Source of the DNA: a virus
IMG/VR virus record: IMGVR_UViG_3300033571_020069
Span: 1 to 42,681 of that record
Length of the DNA: 42,681 nt
Strand: one strand, 5' to 3'
Below, piece by piece: positions 8,053-17,210 of this stretch. How positions within the stretch are numbered: position 1 is the stretch's first letter; each line of letters begins with the position of its first letter. The notes beneath the pieces were generated by a model. The model ran no database searches and was not told where the DNA came from. It worked only from the letters and a program-made list of their open reading frames with translations. The translations under genes were made by a program, and so were the position numbers.

Positions 8053-9537
8053 TTAGAAATCCAATTTAACTTTTATCAACGCTTCTTCCTTATAAGATTT
8101 TTTAATTGGCTGTGATAATTTAGCAACAGCAACTAAATCTTTATTCATATTATATAAACCCACTGTCGTGATATAAGTTTTAGGATCTGCTATCATATCC
8201 GGATGTCTTAAATCTCCTTCTGAACCTGTTACAAATGTTGGATTATTTGAAAAATTATAATCAGAGTTCTTAACTCTCACAAAATAATGAGTCGATTTTA
8301 CTTTTTCAGATCCTCTTCCTTGAAATCCTAATTGATCACCGCTGCCATCTGTATACAATGCTGAACCTGAAATTGATATAAAGAACCTTCTTAAATTGTC
8401 GCCATCTAATTCTCTTGGTGTAGCTGTCCCGAATGATGCCGATGCATCTAACATCGCTCCATCTAAAACAATTATACCTTTTCGTTTAAACAATTGCCCA
8501 AAGATTACAGGATTGGTCGAATTATAAACTCCGTCCTCAATTGAACCTGATACCATATTATAAACTTCACCACCATTTTTTATTGTGGCTGGATTTATTG
8601 TTGAATCATCAACAAGTCTTAATACACTACCATTGCCTGATAATCTAATTGCACTTCCTGTAAATGAGTTACTTCCACTTGCTGCAATCCATTGTGAACC
8701 AGAAAGGTGTGCTAAATTCAATTCTATATTACCTTCATCTAATGATTCCAACATTCTTGCTCTATTCACATTCACAACATAAATAGAATTTGCAGTTTGA
8801 CCATTAATTATGAAAGCTTCATCAGTTGGATCTAAACATAATAATCTATACTGACCATAAATTGCTCGAGTTGGAGTATCATCAATTTGACCTCCTTGAT
8901 CTACTGAACCTGAACCAAATCTATTACCATATGCAATACTGAATTGTGCTTCGGAATTACATGATGAAATAGATGAGCTATTATAAATTTCAAAATAATA
9001 TTGCTTTTGATCTGTTGTTTGCGCTGAACTTGTAAAGAATGTAGTTAGTGTTCCTACATTACCTGTCCACAATGCTCTTGTAACTGTTTCTTGTTGATTT
9101 GGAACAACATCATCTGAATTGAATACACTAAATAATTTACCTGAACCTACACCTGCCCCTGGAGGTAATGATATAATTCCACCTCCACCTGTACCGATAC
9201 CTGCACCATTACCGTTTCCCGTCATAAACGTATCTCTTGGGGGGGGGCCACCCGGGCCACCCAATGGTCCTCCTAATCCTGTTCCTGTACTTATACCTCT
9301 ATCTTTTCTTGGGTCAACTTCATACACGATATTTTTTTCATCAATCACATAATCTTTCCCTTGTGCATCTCTAAATACTGGAATTGAACCTCCAATAACT
9401 CCCTGCACTGCGGGATTTGTAGATTGTTTTACTTGATCTGCATCAAAATTTGTTGGTTGAATTGATTTACCAGTCTCACGAAGTCTATCAATTAATCCAC
9501 CATCTATTGTTGCGCTTGTTCCAAATCCTATTGCCAT
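8053..9537 (-). CDS. Virion/tail protein, paralogue of the C-terminal half of the 1507-aa protein
   Basis: 494 aa. After an N-terminal ~90 residues comes a Gly/Pro-rich linker (about 85-125). Then the sequence aligns by eye with the second half of the 1507-aa protein: LWTGN, Cys-N-SEAQFSIAYGN, D-x-GGQIDD, Y-x-QYRLLCL, VNVNRARMLESLDEGN, then SNNPTFVTG and YITTVGLYNMNKDLVAVAKLS. The homologous core suggests a tandem duplication in which the neighbour gained Cys repeats and a Hint domain. The start has an AAAAGAG ribosome-site-like stretch upstream; the next gene begins 6 bp after its stop. The role is most likely in tail fibre or baseplate periphery. Confidence 0.75.
   Translation of the reverse strand: MAIGFGTSATIDGGLIDRLRETGKSIQPTNFDADQVKQSTNPAVQGVIGGSIPVFRDAQGKDYVIDEKNIVYEVDPRKDRGISTGTGLGGPLGGPGGPPPRDTFMTGNGNGAGIGTGGGGIISLPPGAGVGSGKLFSVFNSDDVVPNQQETVTRALWTGNVGTLTTFFTSSAQTTDQKQYYFEIYNSSSISSCNSEAQFSIAYGNRFGSGSVDQGGQIDDTPTRAIYGQYRLLCLDPTDEAFIINGQTANSIYVVNVNRARMLESLDEGNIELNLAHLSGSQWIAASGSNSFTGSAIRLSGNGSVLRLVDDSTINPATIKNGGEVYNMVSGSIEDGVYNSTNPVIFGQLFKRKGIIVLDGAMLDASASFGTATPRELDGDNLRRFFISISGSALYTDGSGDQLGFQGRGSEKVKSTHYFVRVKNSDYNFSNNPTFVTGSEGDLRHPDMIADPKTYITTVGLYNMNKDLVAVAKLSQPIKKSYKEEALIKVKLDF
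9239..9247. repeat. G9 homopolymer in the Gly/Pro linker of the 494-aa gene
   Basis: Nine consecutive G on the plus strand encode part of a Gly-Gly-Pro-Pro-Pro-Arg linker. It is the longest G/C run I noticed in the window. A one-base slip would truncate the conserved C-terminal half. Confidence 0.65.
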
Positions 9538-9560
9538 ATTTTATTATCTCTTTTAAATGT

Positions 9561-10244
9561 TTATGGTAAAATTATAGGTGCATCACCTGTAAGTGGTGTG
9601 CCCGGTGTTGTATTCAATGTTTGTTTAGTAACATTTATAGTAAGTACAGTTTGTCCTCCAGTTTCATTACCATAAATTGTCAATGTTGTAGTTTTCGCAG
9701 CAGCAATTGCTGATTTTGCTCTGACTCTGAATGTTTTGCCTACAACTGAAACAGATTGTCCAGGTTCCATATCAGATAGCATTGTAGATGCACTCTTTGT
9801 TCCTAATGCTGCATCTACAACCTCTAAAATTGCAACATCACTATCTGCTAATACTGCTGTATATCCATATGTCGAATTGCCTTCCGCGTAGTTTATAGTT
9901 GAGGGTCGAATAATGTCTTGCTGTCCTGCTGATAATGTTATACTGCTGTTCGGTACAGATACAATAGGAATTCTAACAGTCTTTTTAGGTAATGTTACTA
10001 ATTTATATTTCATCACTTGTGTTTCATCAGGAACAGCCTCTGTTACTGGCAGAGCTTCTATTACAGCACCATAATAGGCAGAACCCAATGGATGGTCTGC
10101 ATTCCATAGTGTATAATCAATTTCATCATCTGCCAATGCAAAATGTGTAATATTAAACTCATTTTGTCCCTTTGCAAGAAGTTCACGTCCTTTTCTTGTT
10201 AAGATTGCATCTACAACAATTGAAGAATTATTTAAATATCCCAT
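9561..10244 (-). CDS. Conserved phage structural protein (MGYLNNSS family)
   Basis: 227 aa. The start MGYLNNSSIVVDAILTRKG, then GRELLAKGQNEFNITHFALADDEIDY, LWNADHPLGSAYYG and AVPDETQVMKYKLVTLP, are characteristic of a structural protein I recognise from many marine and large T4-like phages, where it sits in the tail/fibre module. Its exact function is not known to me. The C-terminal half is Thr/Val-rich and beta-like, which fits a virion protein. It follows a 71-aa gene by 12 bp and precedes the 494-aa gene by 23 bp. An AGGAT ribosome site lies 6 nt before the ATG. Confidence 0.75.
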   Translation of the reverse strand: MGYLNNSSIVVDAILTRKGRELLAKGQNEFNITHFALADDEIDYTLWNADHPLGSAYYGAVIEALPVTEAVPDETQVMKYKLVTLPKKTVRIPIVSVPNSSITLSAGQQDIIRPSTINYAEGNSTYGYTAVLADSDVAILEVVDAALGTKSASTMLSDMEPGQSVSVVGKTFRVRAKSAIAAAKTTTLTIYGNETGGQTVLTINVTKQTLNTTPGTPLTGDAPIILP

Positions 10245-10256
10245 ATGTATCCTATT

Positions 10257-10472
10257 TTATTTTTTATATTTTTTAATTTCAGATTTTACAACCATTTCAA
10301 TCAAACGTTTCAGTTTTTTAACTTTATTAACATTTTCATTTTTTGCTTTATAATTTGAATCTACATAATCAAAAAATTCTTTTTTTTCTGCATCTGTTTT
10401 CAAATCAGCTGGAGAATTTATTTTAAATTTTTTTAACGCATCCTCAAAAAATTTTTTATATTTTTCATCCAT
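10257..10472 (-). CDS. Small Lys-rich protein at the head of the fibre cluster
   Basis: 71 aa, about one third Lys. It contains KKFKINSPADLKTDAEKKEFF and ends in a basic helix (KKLKRLIEMVVKSEIKKYKK). Similar small proteins sit next to the MGYLNNSS-type gene in related phages, as far as I recall, with no assigned function. It is the first gene of the cluster that runs to 1836, and the 55-bp gap upstream contains a TATTTAT element. A DNA-binding or assembly role would fit the charge but is not shown. Confidence 0.65.
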   Translation of the reverse strand: MDEKYKKFFEDALKKFKINSPADLKTDAEKKEFFDYVDSNYKAKNENVNKVKKLKRLIEMVVKSEIKKYKK

Positions 10473-10501
10473 ATTTTTACACTTCTTTTTAATGATTTAT
10501 T

Positions 10502-10508
10502 ATAAATA
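10502..10508 (-). promoter_or_regulatory. Candidate late promoter core (TATTTAT) for the 10472-1836 cluster
   Basis: Reads GATATTTATAATAA on the minus strand, in the 55-bp gap before the 71-aa gene. Spacing to the ATG is 29 nt, longer than at the other sites. Confidence 0.4.
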
Positions 10509-10527
10509 TCAATTATTTAGAAATTTT

Positions 10528-13500
10528 TTATTCAATTCTTAAATTGCCATCAGAATTTCCTGCATTTATAAATATAGAGTTGGGATTAGTTTGTTTAATT
10601 TCAACAACTGGCCCACCATCTACTGTATTTGGCGAGTCAATATTAATTCCTGGACCCTCTAATTTACATCCACCAAATCTTAAATCGTTTACCTTTGAAC
10701 ATTCATTATACTGATAATACCATGTTTCATACGTTGCTCCGACAAATTCTCTTCGTTCTTTGTGTTGATTTCTAATCCAGCCTTCTTCCCATTCAGTTAA
10801 ATAATCATACAACCCGGATGCGTCTGAATAAAAATATGTTGCGGCGCTTGCTGACACATAAATAGTTGTCGAACCAGATGAAATAAAATTAAATTTATAT
10901 CTATTTATCCATTCAGAACTTCCCTTTTTTCCATAACGTATTTTTATAGTTTGATTTAATTTTTCATTCGATGGATTTGCACTTTCAAATACTTTAACAG
11001 TTAAATCTACAACACTTGATGTATCAATTGGTGATGCATATAAATCTAATAAATATCTCGACCCACTCTCTGCTGTGAATGTCTGTTTTAAAACTATACT
11101 GCCACTAAATTGAATATATTCTTTTAATTTATTTTTGTTAATATTTGATCCACTTGCTTCTTGACTACCTGAAGTAGATATGCCTGTAACAGCAACCCAT
11201 GAACTTGTAAAATATGAATCACTTGGAAGATACGCATCATAATGATATATTTTTCTCTCATATCTGCAATCTGGATTTGATTTTGTTACATATAATTGTA
11301 ATGAACCTGATTTAAATCCGCCATATTTATCAATTACGTCAAATTCAACAGAATGTATATCATACCAAGTTGACTCAAATGGCGTTTTTAAATTTACACT
11401 TCCAGATGGATTTTCATATTGAGAACCATTCATTGAATTTTTTAAATCAAAACTACTTGTTGTGACTGTTAAAAATTCATTTTCTCTAATATGTAAAGTT
11501 TTTCCTAATGAACTTGTTATATAATTTCTATTGATAAATAAATCTTCACCAAAATCAATCGATGCTGTTTGATAAAAATAATCTATTTCTGAAGAACCTG
11601 TTAATGAAATTTCATCCGATTTTACTAAATATTCAGCACTTTGAGTAGGTAAATAAACAATTGTATCTGACCATTGTGGATTAGTAACTTCAGGTAATCT
11701 TGAAATTTGAACTTTAGGTCTTTGCAACATATGAGGTTCAACTAATATACCTGCTATCAAATTTGCACGACCGGGAACTAATTGTTTTATTTGCTCAAAG
11801 AATGTATAATCATATGCACTCAAAATTCTAATAAATGAATTTATGTCATATTTATTTTGATACTTTTGAAAATATTCTTGTCGTTTGGTGTCTAAAACAG
11901 GATACGATATTCCAAATTCATGTTCTGGGTCTGAAATCCATTCATCAAGATTTTCATTACCCATATGGTTTGCAATATCCCTATTTATTTGATCTGCAAC
12001 TGAAAATACTATCGCAAGTCGATTTGTGTCATTTGGTTTTTCATCATATTCAGAATTTTCAGCTCTTGCCTGTGGTGATAACTCAAATTTTAGATAACTA
12101 TCTTCCAATCTTATTTTTTCAGATCTTAAAGTACTTCCTGCTATTTGAGGAGTTTCTGAATAATAAGTTTCATTTATACTTGTATATTGTGTATATTGAG
12201 AACCTGTAAAATTTACGTATTCTGATAATGTCGGAGTATAAGTTACTTGGTCTGGTTGCGACCCTGATACAAATTTTATTATTGTGCGGTCTTCTCTTTG
12301 TAAATCTACACCAAATGGAATATATCTATATAATGAATAGAATGAACCTGATAATGAATCTACATTATATGCCCTGGGATTTTTTACATGATTGTAAAAT
12401 GTAGCATCATCATATGTAGTAAAATATTCTTTATATGCTTGTACAGAACCTGAAAAGAAACTCGATGTAAATGAAAGCGACGTTTGAGAATTTGTTTCCA
12501 AAAATGTATAAAAACTGCCACTGCCTCCACCTAAAAAGTTATTTGTTATTTTATAAACATCAGAAGACATTGAAACAATAGACTCTTGTGCAATTCTACC
12601 ATATAAACTATCTGATGCTCTTGCTATATGAACTACGGAATCTACACTTCCTGTATTTAAAGGTGTTGTATCATAAATTCTAACTGTCCATAAATCACCA
12701 TCAAATAAAGGTAAGTAATCACTATACGCGTATGTTGGAGTCGTTCCAAATGTTTCAAATAAAACTTTTCCATATTGATAACTTCCAGAAATTGATGCCG
12801 ACCCTTCTAATTGTAGAGAAGACACAACACTTAATGCAGCCTTTACTGCATTTGAACTTCCTGATGTTTGGAATAAAATTGGATACGCACCATATGAACT
12901 TGATTGTAATGTGCTGAATCTAAATTCATAAGTATCTGGGGTTCTTAATGCTTGTGTGCCACTTCCTGTTTGTCCACACCAAGCTCCATTACCCCATCCA
13001 TAAACATATGCATTTATTTGATCTTGAGGTATTTTTACATAAGAACCACTTTGAATATTTAACTTATATGCATATGTATCTTCTATTAAAATAGGCAAAT
13101 CATTATCAATTCCAGGACCACCATATTCTTTTATAGAAATAAATGATTGAGGAATCCCATAAATTGCCATCAATGCTTTTATAGATCTTGATGTACCTTT
13201 TGTTTTTAAAAGATAAGGTAAATTATTTACAATCCTTCGCCAAATTTGTTGAGTTTGATTTTCATGAGCGTTTACTAAAAAATCCGGTGATTGCTGTAAA
13301 CTACCAGTTGAATCAGTTCCTAATTTATATAACCATAAATCTGATAATTGTCGTGCATTTTGTAAATTCCATCCATAACTTTTTGCTATATAATATAATA
13401 AATCATTACTCGCCCCTCTCTGTGGATGTTCATCTCTTTCATGGATTTGAGTCAAACCCTTGATATACATATACATGTTATCAAAATGCTGCCCAATCAT

Positions 13501-14844
13501 TTGTATAAACAATTGATACTCTGAATTATTTTCATCCATCAATATATGTTCAGGCAATGACCACCATAAACTATTGTAATTAGTTTCATCATAACTAATA
13601 GCAGATGTTATGTTTGATTTGTACCAAGTTTCAACAATACTGCTTGTTGCTGAATAATTTAATAATTTATTATTCGCTTCATATTTTGGCCAAGGAGATA
13701 CTGATCCAGATATATCGTGCGTAAATATACTTCCTGTTGGACTATAATATAGCCATCGCTCAAATGAATCAAATGACTCCAATAAAGAATTTATCTTTTT
13801 TTGATTTATGTCAATGTTCGAAATAACGTAATACGATCCGCTACCTGAAGATTGTTGCAGTGTCGAATTATCTATTGAATAAGATTCAATTAATTGCATT
13901 TTATAATTGAAGTTACTCAATCTTTCTTCTGCGGAACTATAAAATATAAAATTTTCCCAATCAGTATAATCTATATTTAATATAGCTTGAGACGAACCAG
14001 ATATTATACTATCTAATATTTTTTGAGTAGTAGGAGCATCTGAAGTTAATAAATCTTCCCAACTTTTATAAATTGTCGCTTGTGAGTCATAATTGTCTAC
14101 ATCAATGTCAAATTTTGGCCCCTTTAGTACGTTTACGGGAGGATCTAATAATTGAGTTGATAAATATATAGTATCAATATATGAATCAATTATTTGATAA
14201 TCAATCCAAGTAGATTCCAAATTTTCAATTTCAACACTTATTGGAGTAGCTACTTTAAAAAATATTGTTGTCGAATCATTTACATTTGTTCTAAAATTTA
14301 CAATTTTATTTATTCGATTCGATCCAAAATTTAAAACTAAATTATTTAAAGTTGATGTATTTTTAAGTTGAGATGCGTATGCAACTAAATTTTCAATGAC
14401 ATATAAGTAATTTATATCTCGTATTGAAATTTGTATTTCAGTTCTATCAGGTGAAATGTCTTTTACATATAAAGGATAATTTTTAGGAGATGACGCTTTA
14501 CCAACAATAGTTGAAAATAAGTTATATACTATTTTATAACTTCCTCGATTTATACCGACATGTCTAAATATATCACGAACATCAAAAAGTATGCTATACG
14601 GACTTTTAGGTTGAGATTCTAATATTGGGGACTTATTATAGACTGAAGTTATATAATCACCTTCAATTGAATATATATGAGTTTCAGCAGATAATTTTAT
14701 TACATCACTTCCGATAGTGGTGAATTTCGGAACAACTACAGATGTATCTATTATAGATAATTGCTTGGAAGTTAGCACTTCTCCAGTTTGTGGTAAATTT
14801 GAAGATTGTATTTTATCTATATTTGCGTATCTATCTAAACTCAT
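10528..14844 (-). CDS. Large tail/baseplate protein with gpI-like tail domain
   Basis: 1438 aa. Around residues 540-575 it contains NNLPYLLKTKGTSRSIKALM followed by YGIPQSFISIKEYGG. This KGT...YGIP...EYGG pattern is typical of phage tail protein domains related to P2 gpI and found in contractile tails. Much of the rest is Ser/Gly/Tyr-rich beta-like sequence (repeated SGS and GSG), as expected for a tail or fibre-connecting protein. Near residue 1060 IVYLPTQSAEYLV marks another segment. It probably sits at the baseplate rim and links to the fibres encoded just downstream. The gene begins 6 bp after the stop of the coiled-coil gene. Confidence 0.8.
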   Translation of the reverse strand: MSLDRYANIDKIQSSNLPQTGEVLTSKQLSIIDTSVVVPKFTTIGSDVIKLSAETHIYSIEGDYITSVYNKSPILESQPKSPYSILFDVRDIFRHVGINRGSYKIVYNLFSTIVGKASSPKNYPLYVKDISPDRTEIQISIRDINYLYVIENLVAYASQLKNTSTLNNLVLNFGSNRINKIVNFRTNVNDSTTIFFKVATPISVEIENLESTWIDYQIIDSYIDTIYLSTQLLDPPVNVLKGPKFDIDVDNYDSQATIYKSWEDLLTSDAPTTQKILDSIISGSSQAILNIDYTDWENFIFYSSAEERLSNFNYKMQLIESYSIDNSTLQQSSGSGSYYVISNIDINQKKINSLLESFDSFERWLYYSPTGSIFTHDISGSVSPWPKYEANNKLLNYSATSSIVETWYKSNITSAISYDETNYNSLWWSLPEHILMDENNSEYQLFIQMIGQHFDNMYMYIKGLTQIHERDEHPQRGASNDLLYYIAKSYGWNLQNARQLSDLWLYKLGTDSTGSLQQSPDFLVNAHENQTQQIWRRIVNNLPYLLKTKGTSRSIKALMAIYGIPQSFISIKEYGGPGIDNDLPILIEDTYAYKLNIQSGSYVKIPQDQINAYVYGWGNGAWCGQTGSGTQALRTPDTYEFRFSTLQSSSYGAYPILFQTSGSSNAVKAALSVVSSLQLEGSASISGSYQYGKVLFETFGTTPTYAYSDYLPLFDGDLWTVRIYDTTPLNTGSVDSVVHIARASDSLYGRIAQESIVSMSSDVYKITNNFLGGGSGSFYTFLETNSQTSLSFTSSFFSGSVQAYKEYFTTYDDATFYNHVKNPRAYNVDSLSGSFYSLYRYIPFGVDLQREDRTIIKFVSGSQPDQVTYTPTLSEYVNFTGSQYTQYTSINETYYSETPQIAGSTLRSEKIRLEDSYLKFELSPQARAENSEYDEKPNDTNRLAIVFSVADQINRDIANHMGNENLDEWISDPEHEFGISYPVLDTKRQEYFQKYQNKYDINSFIRILSAYDYTFFEQIKQLVPGRANLIAGILVEPHMLQRPKVQISRLPEVTNPQWSDTIVYLPTQSAEYLVKSDEISLTGSSEIDYFYQTASIDFGEDLFINRNYITSSLGKTLHIRENEFLTVTTSSFDLKNSMNGSQYENPSGSVNLKTPFESTWYDIHSVEFDVIDKYGGFKSGSLQLYVTKSNPDCRYERKIYHYDAYLPSDSYFTSSWVAVTGISTSGSQEASGSNINKNKLKEYIQFSGSIVLKQTFTAESGSRYLLDLYASPIDTSSVVDLTVKVFESANPSNEKLNQTIKIRYGKKGSSEWINRYKFNFISSGSTTIYVSASAATYFYSDASGLYDYLTEWEEGWIRNQHKERREFVGATYETWYYQYNECSKVNDLRFGGCKLEGPGINIDSPNTVDGGPVVEIKQTNPNSIFINAGNSDGNLRIE

Positions 14845-14850
14845 TTATTA

Positions 14851-15378
14851 CTATTTTTTAGTTTCTTCTATAATTTTTCTAACTGCTTCATTTAACTCAC
14901 CTCTAAATACATTTGTTAGCTGCCCCAATAACCCAGTAGCTGCATCACCTAATACATTACCAATTGCGCCTCCTACGTTCTCTCCTAAAGAATCCTGCAG
15001 GCGATTGGTTACAGTATCTAAACGTTCATTTATATCTTGTGTTAACTCTCTTTGGGCACTTGATATTCGAGAATTTGCTTCTGCTAAAGCTGCATCCGCA
15101 AGAGCTTTAGTTGCGTTTGCTTGTAATTGTGAGGCCAATGCTTGATTATTTGCAGTTTCAGCATTCTGTCTTAAAGATTGCATATTCGTTTCTGCTTGTT
15201 TTTTAGCATCATTTGCTAATGTTGCAGCATCGTTAACAGTTTTTGATAAATCTTCGAACTTGTCAAAAAAAGATTCTGATTCCATATCGGATGACCATTG
15301 ATCCGACATATCATCTACATCGTTAACAATATTTTTAGCTCTATTATATAACCCGCTTATGCCACCAAATAGACTCAT
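14851..15378 (-). CDS. Ala-rich coiled-coil virion protein
   Basis: 175 aa. Residues about 40-130 are a long Ala/Gln/Glu helix (heptad-like, AALAEANSRISSAQREL) that predicts a coiled coil. The last 45 residues are Gly/Leu-rich (GGAIGNVLGDAATGLLGQL), like a small membrane-active or packing helix, and end in a charged tail. There is no recognised domain. Position between two tail genes with 3-6 bp gaps argues for a structural or assembly (chaperone-like) role. Confidence 0.65.
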   Translation of the reverse strand: MSLFGGISGLYNRAKNIVNDVDDMSDQWSSDMESESFFDKFEDLSKTVNDAATLANDAKKQAETNMQSLRQNAETANNQALASQLQANATKALADAALAEANSRISSAQRELTQDINERLDTVTNRLQDSLGENVGGAIGNVLGDAATGLLGQLTNVFRGELNEAVRKIIEETKK

Positions 15379-15381
15379 AAT

Positions 15382-16017
15382 TTATATTACTTCACTTTGG
15401 TTTGTTATTATAAATTTAGCAACTTCTTCTGTAGCGGCTTCTAATGTGAATCCATCTTGTACAAGTTTATTAATCATCGAATTATGAAGTAAATCATCAA
15501 ATTCAGTCAATTCAATTATCCTAATATCTTCAAGTGATTTGTTCCTTTCAAATAACATCACCTCAACAGTTTTATAATTAGGTATTTTTTTAACCATGCC
15601 CATATCAATTACATAATATGTATAATCTTTTTTATCTAAAAATCCTTCACCAACTACTCTAAATATTGTCCCTTCTTCAAAAGAAACAGGTTCAGGAATT
15701 GAATCTGAAAATGGTGTTTCTACAAAATACTCAAAATTGGTACTATTTAAAAATTCTAATGAATAGTCATACATTATTCTTTTCGTCGGTATAAAATTTA
15801 TAAGAACACTTTCATTTTCAATAGGAACTATATATACTCCTGCTGAATTTCGTGTGGTTATTTTGTTTGCATATATGTTTTCAGATTTAATTTGTTCATT
15901 CGTTTTACGAACTTGAAATTCAGACGCATCCGGTAATGTTTGATCAATAGTTTTTAATAAACTTAAATCAATATCATTTAAATTTTCATATATTATATTT
16001 TCGTGTATAAAATTCAT
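15382..16017 (-). CDS. Conserved tail-cluster protein of unknown function
   Basis: 211 aa. No domain recognised. It is acidic, with a mixed alpha/beta appearance, and carries FIPTKRIMYDYSLEFLNS in the middle and a helical C-terminus (EAATEEVAKFIITNQ). Its ATG overlaps the TGA of the upstream gene (ATGA, 4 bp), a sign of translational coupling. Both neighbours encode virion proteins, so a tail or baseplate role is likely. Confidence 0.65.
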   Translation of the reverse strand: MNFIHENIIYENLNDIDLSLLKTIDQTLPDASEFQVRKTNEQIKSENIYANKITTRNSAGVYIVPIENESVLINFIPTKRIMYDYSLEFLNSTNFEYFVETPFSDSIPEPVSFEEGTIFRVVGEGFLDKKDYTYYVIDMGMVKKIPNYKTVEVMLFERNKSLEDIRIIELTEFDDLLHNSMINKLVQDGFTLEAATEEVAKFIITNQSEVI

Positions 16018-17135
16018 AAATATTTTTCTACTTTAAAGTTTATATTACTATCGACTACGTATTCATTTTCATCAGAATCTATCACTTTAATCAAAATTTT
16101 ATAATATCTAACTGGAAGTAGATTTTTCATATTTAAATTTATAAAATGGCCTTTATCATCCAATTGAATTTTTGTACCAATTGTATCAAATGGAACGATA
16201 TCTAATCCAGTTACATAATCAACTACAGAATAATAAGATGTTGATGGTAATTTTTTTTCTGTAATAGCTTCTGTTTTACTTTCGTATGTATAAGTAGGAT
16301 ATGTATCTCTTACACCTATTCGTAATTTTACAATTTCAGAAGTTGTATATTTACTTTTTAGATTTCTACTAAAAATTGTAAAAGATTCTGAAGCTTCTGT
16401 TTTATTTATAAAACTACCTGTATATCCATTATCACTATTCCAAAACACTTCTAATGTTGGAAGATATATTGTATGAGTTTCCCTGCTGAAAAATTTTATT
16501 GATCCATAAATTTGGTCATTTGTTTCAGAATCTTGCGAATGTTTTAAAATTAATCCATAATTAGGAATTGAACCTGATACCCATTGCCTAACTATTGGAG
16601 TTATGTCCATTCTCAAATCAGGTGATTGAAATGAAAATGATTGTGTTGCTTCATAATTTGAATTCCACGTACCTCCACCTGAAACTGATGCATATTGTAA
16701 TGAACCTGACCCACTATCCCACGTTCCCAATTGATACCCATTTCTGTAATACCACGATACACCATTTCTTATTTCAGGCTCATCATTATAATTACCATTT
16801 CCGTTTACCCACGGTTGAGATAATGGGTAAGCGTGCAGTGTGTATTCTGTTTGCAATGATGTGGCATCAGATGAATACAGACGTAAATAATATTTTGCAG
16901 AACCAGTATTAATATTTCCGATAGAAATCTCATTTTGTAATTCCGTTAAATCGAACTGAATCAAGATTCGTGAATTGTAGTTTCTATCCCAAGAAGCATT
17001 TATGTCACTAACATCATCATATTGTTCACCTATAGTGAATTTAGTCAAATCTAGTATTTGATCTATACCAGAATTTCTTTCTGGATGTAATTCGTATATA
17101 GCTGCGTCTTTTTTTGGATATATTAATTTATACAC
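16014..17135 (-). CDS. DNRLRE-type virion protein
   Basis: 373 aa with a GTG start at 17133-17135 preceded by AAGGA at good distance. The first ~230 residues follow the DNRLRE/CBM96-like plan: AAIYELHPERN, SRILIQFDLTEL, KYYLRLYSSDA, TLHAYPLSQPWVNGNG, SWYYRNG, DITPIVRQWVSGSIPNYGLIL. In bacteria this fold occurs in secreted carbohydrate-binding proteins. In the phage a fibre or baseplate decoration that touches surface glycans is plausible. The C-terminal 130 residues are a separate beta-like domain ending in KYL. It heads the cluster running to 10528, with a TATTTAT element upstream. Confidence 0.75.
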   Translation of the reverse strand: MYKLIYPKKDAAIYELHPERNSGIDQILDLTKFTIGEQYDDVSDINASWDRNYNSRILIQFDLTELQNEISIGNINTGSAKYYLRLYSSDATSLQTEYTLHAYPLSQPWVNGNGNYNDEPEIRNGVSWYYRNGYQLGTWDSGSGSLQYASVSGGGTWNSNYEATQSFSFQSPDLRMDITPIVRQWVSGSIPNYGLILKHSQDSETNDQIYGSIKFFSRETHTIYLPTLEVFWNSDNGYTGSFINKTEASESFTIFSRNLKSKYTTSEIVKLRIGVRDTYPTYTYESKTEAITEKKLPSTSYYSVVDYVTGLDIVPFDTIGTKIQLDDKGHFINLNMKNLLPVRYYKILIKVIDSDENEYVVDSNINFKVEKYL

Positions 17136-17152
17136 GACTTCCTTATTTTTAT

Positions 17153-17159
17153 ATAAATA
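17153..17159 (-). promoter_or_regulatory. Candidate late promoter core (TATTTAT) for the 17135-10528 cluster
   Basis: Minus strand reads TATATTTATATAAAAATAAGG in part, 17 nt before the GTG start, with the AAGGA ribosome site between. It lies in the 75-bp gap at the head of the cluster. Confidence 0.5.
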
Positions 17160-17210
17160 TAATATCTCATTAAAAAGTGCATTTCAAAATTATTAGACGT
17201 TATAAAACCG

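Noticed and set aside
14717-15145. 142-aa plus-strand reading frame
   Set aside because: It is the shadow of the coiled-coil and tail genes on the other strand; no ribosome site and no plausible protein.
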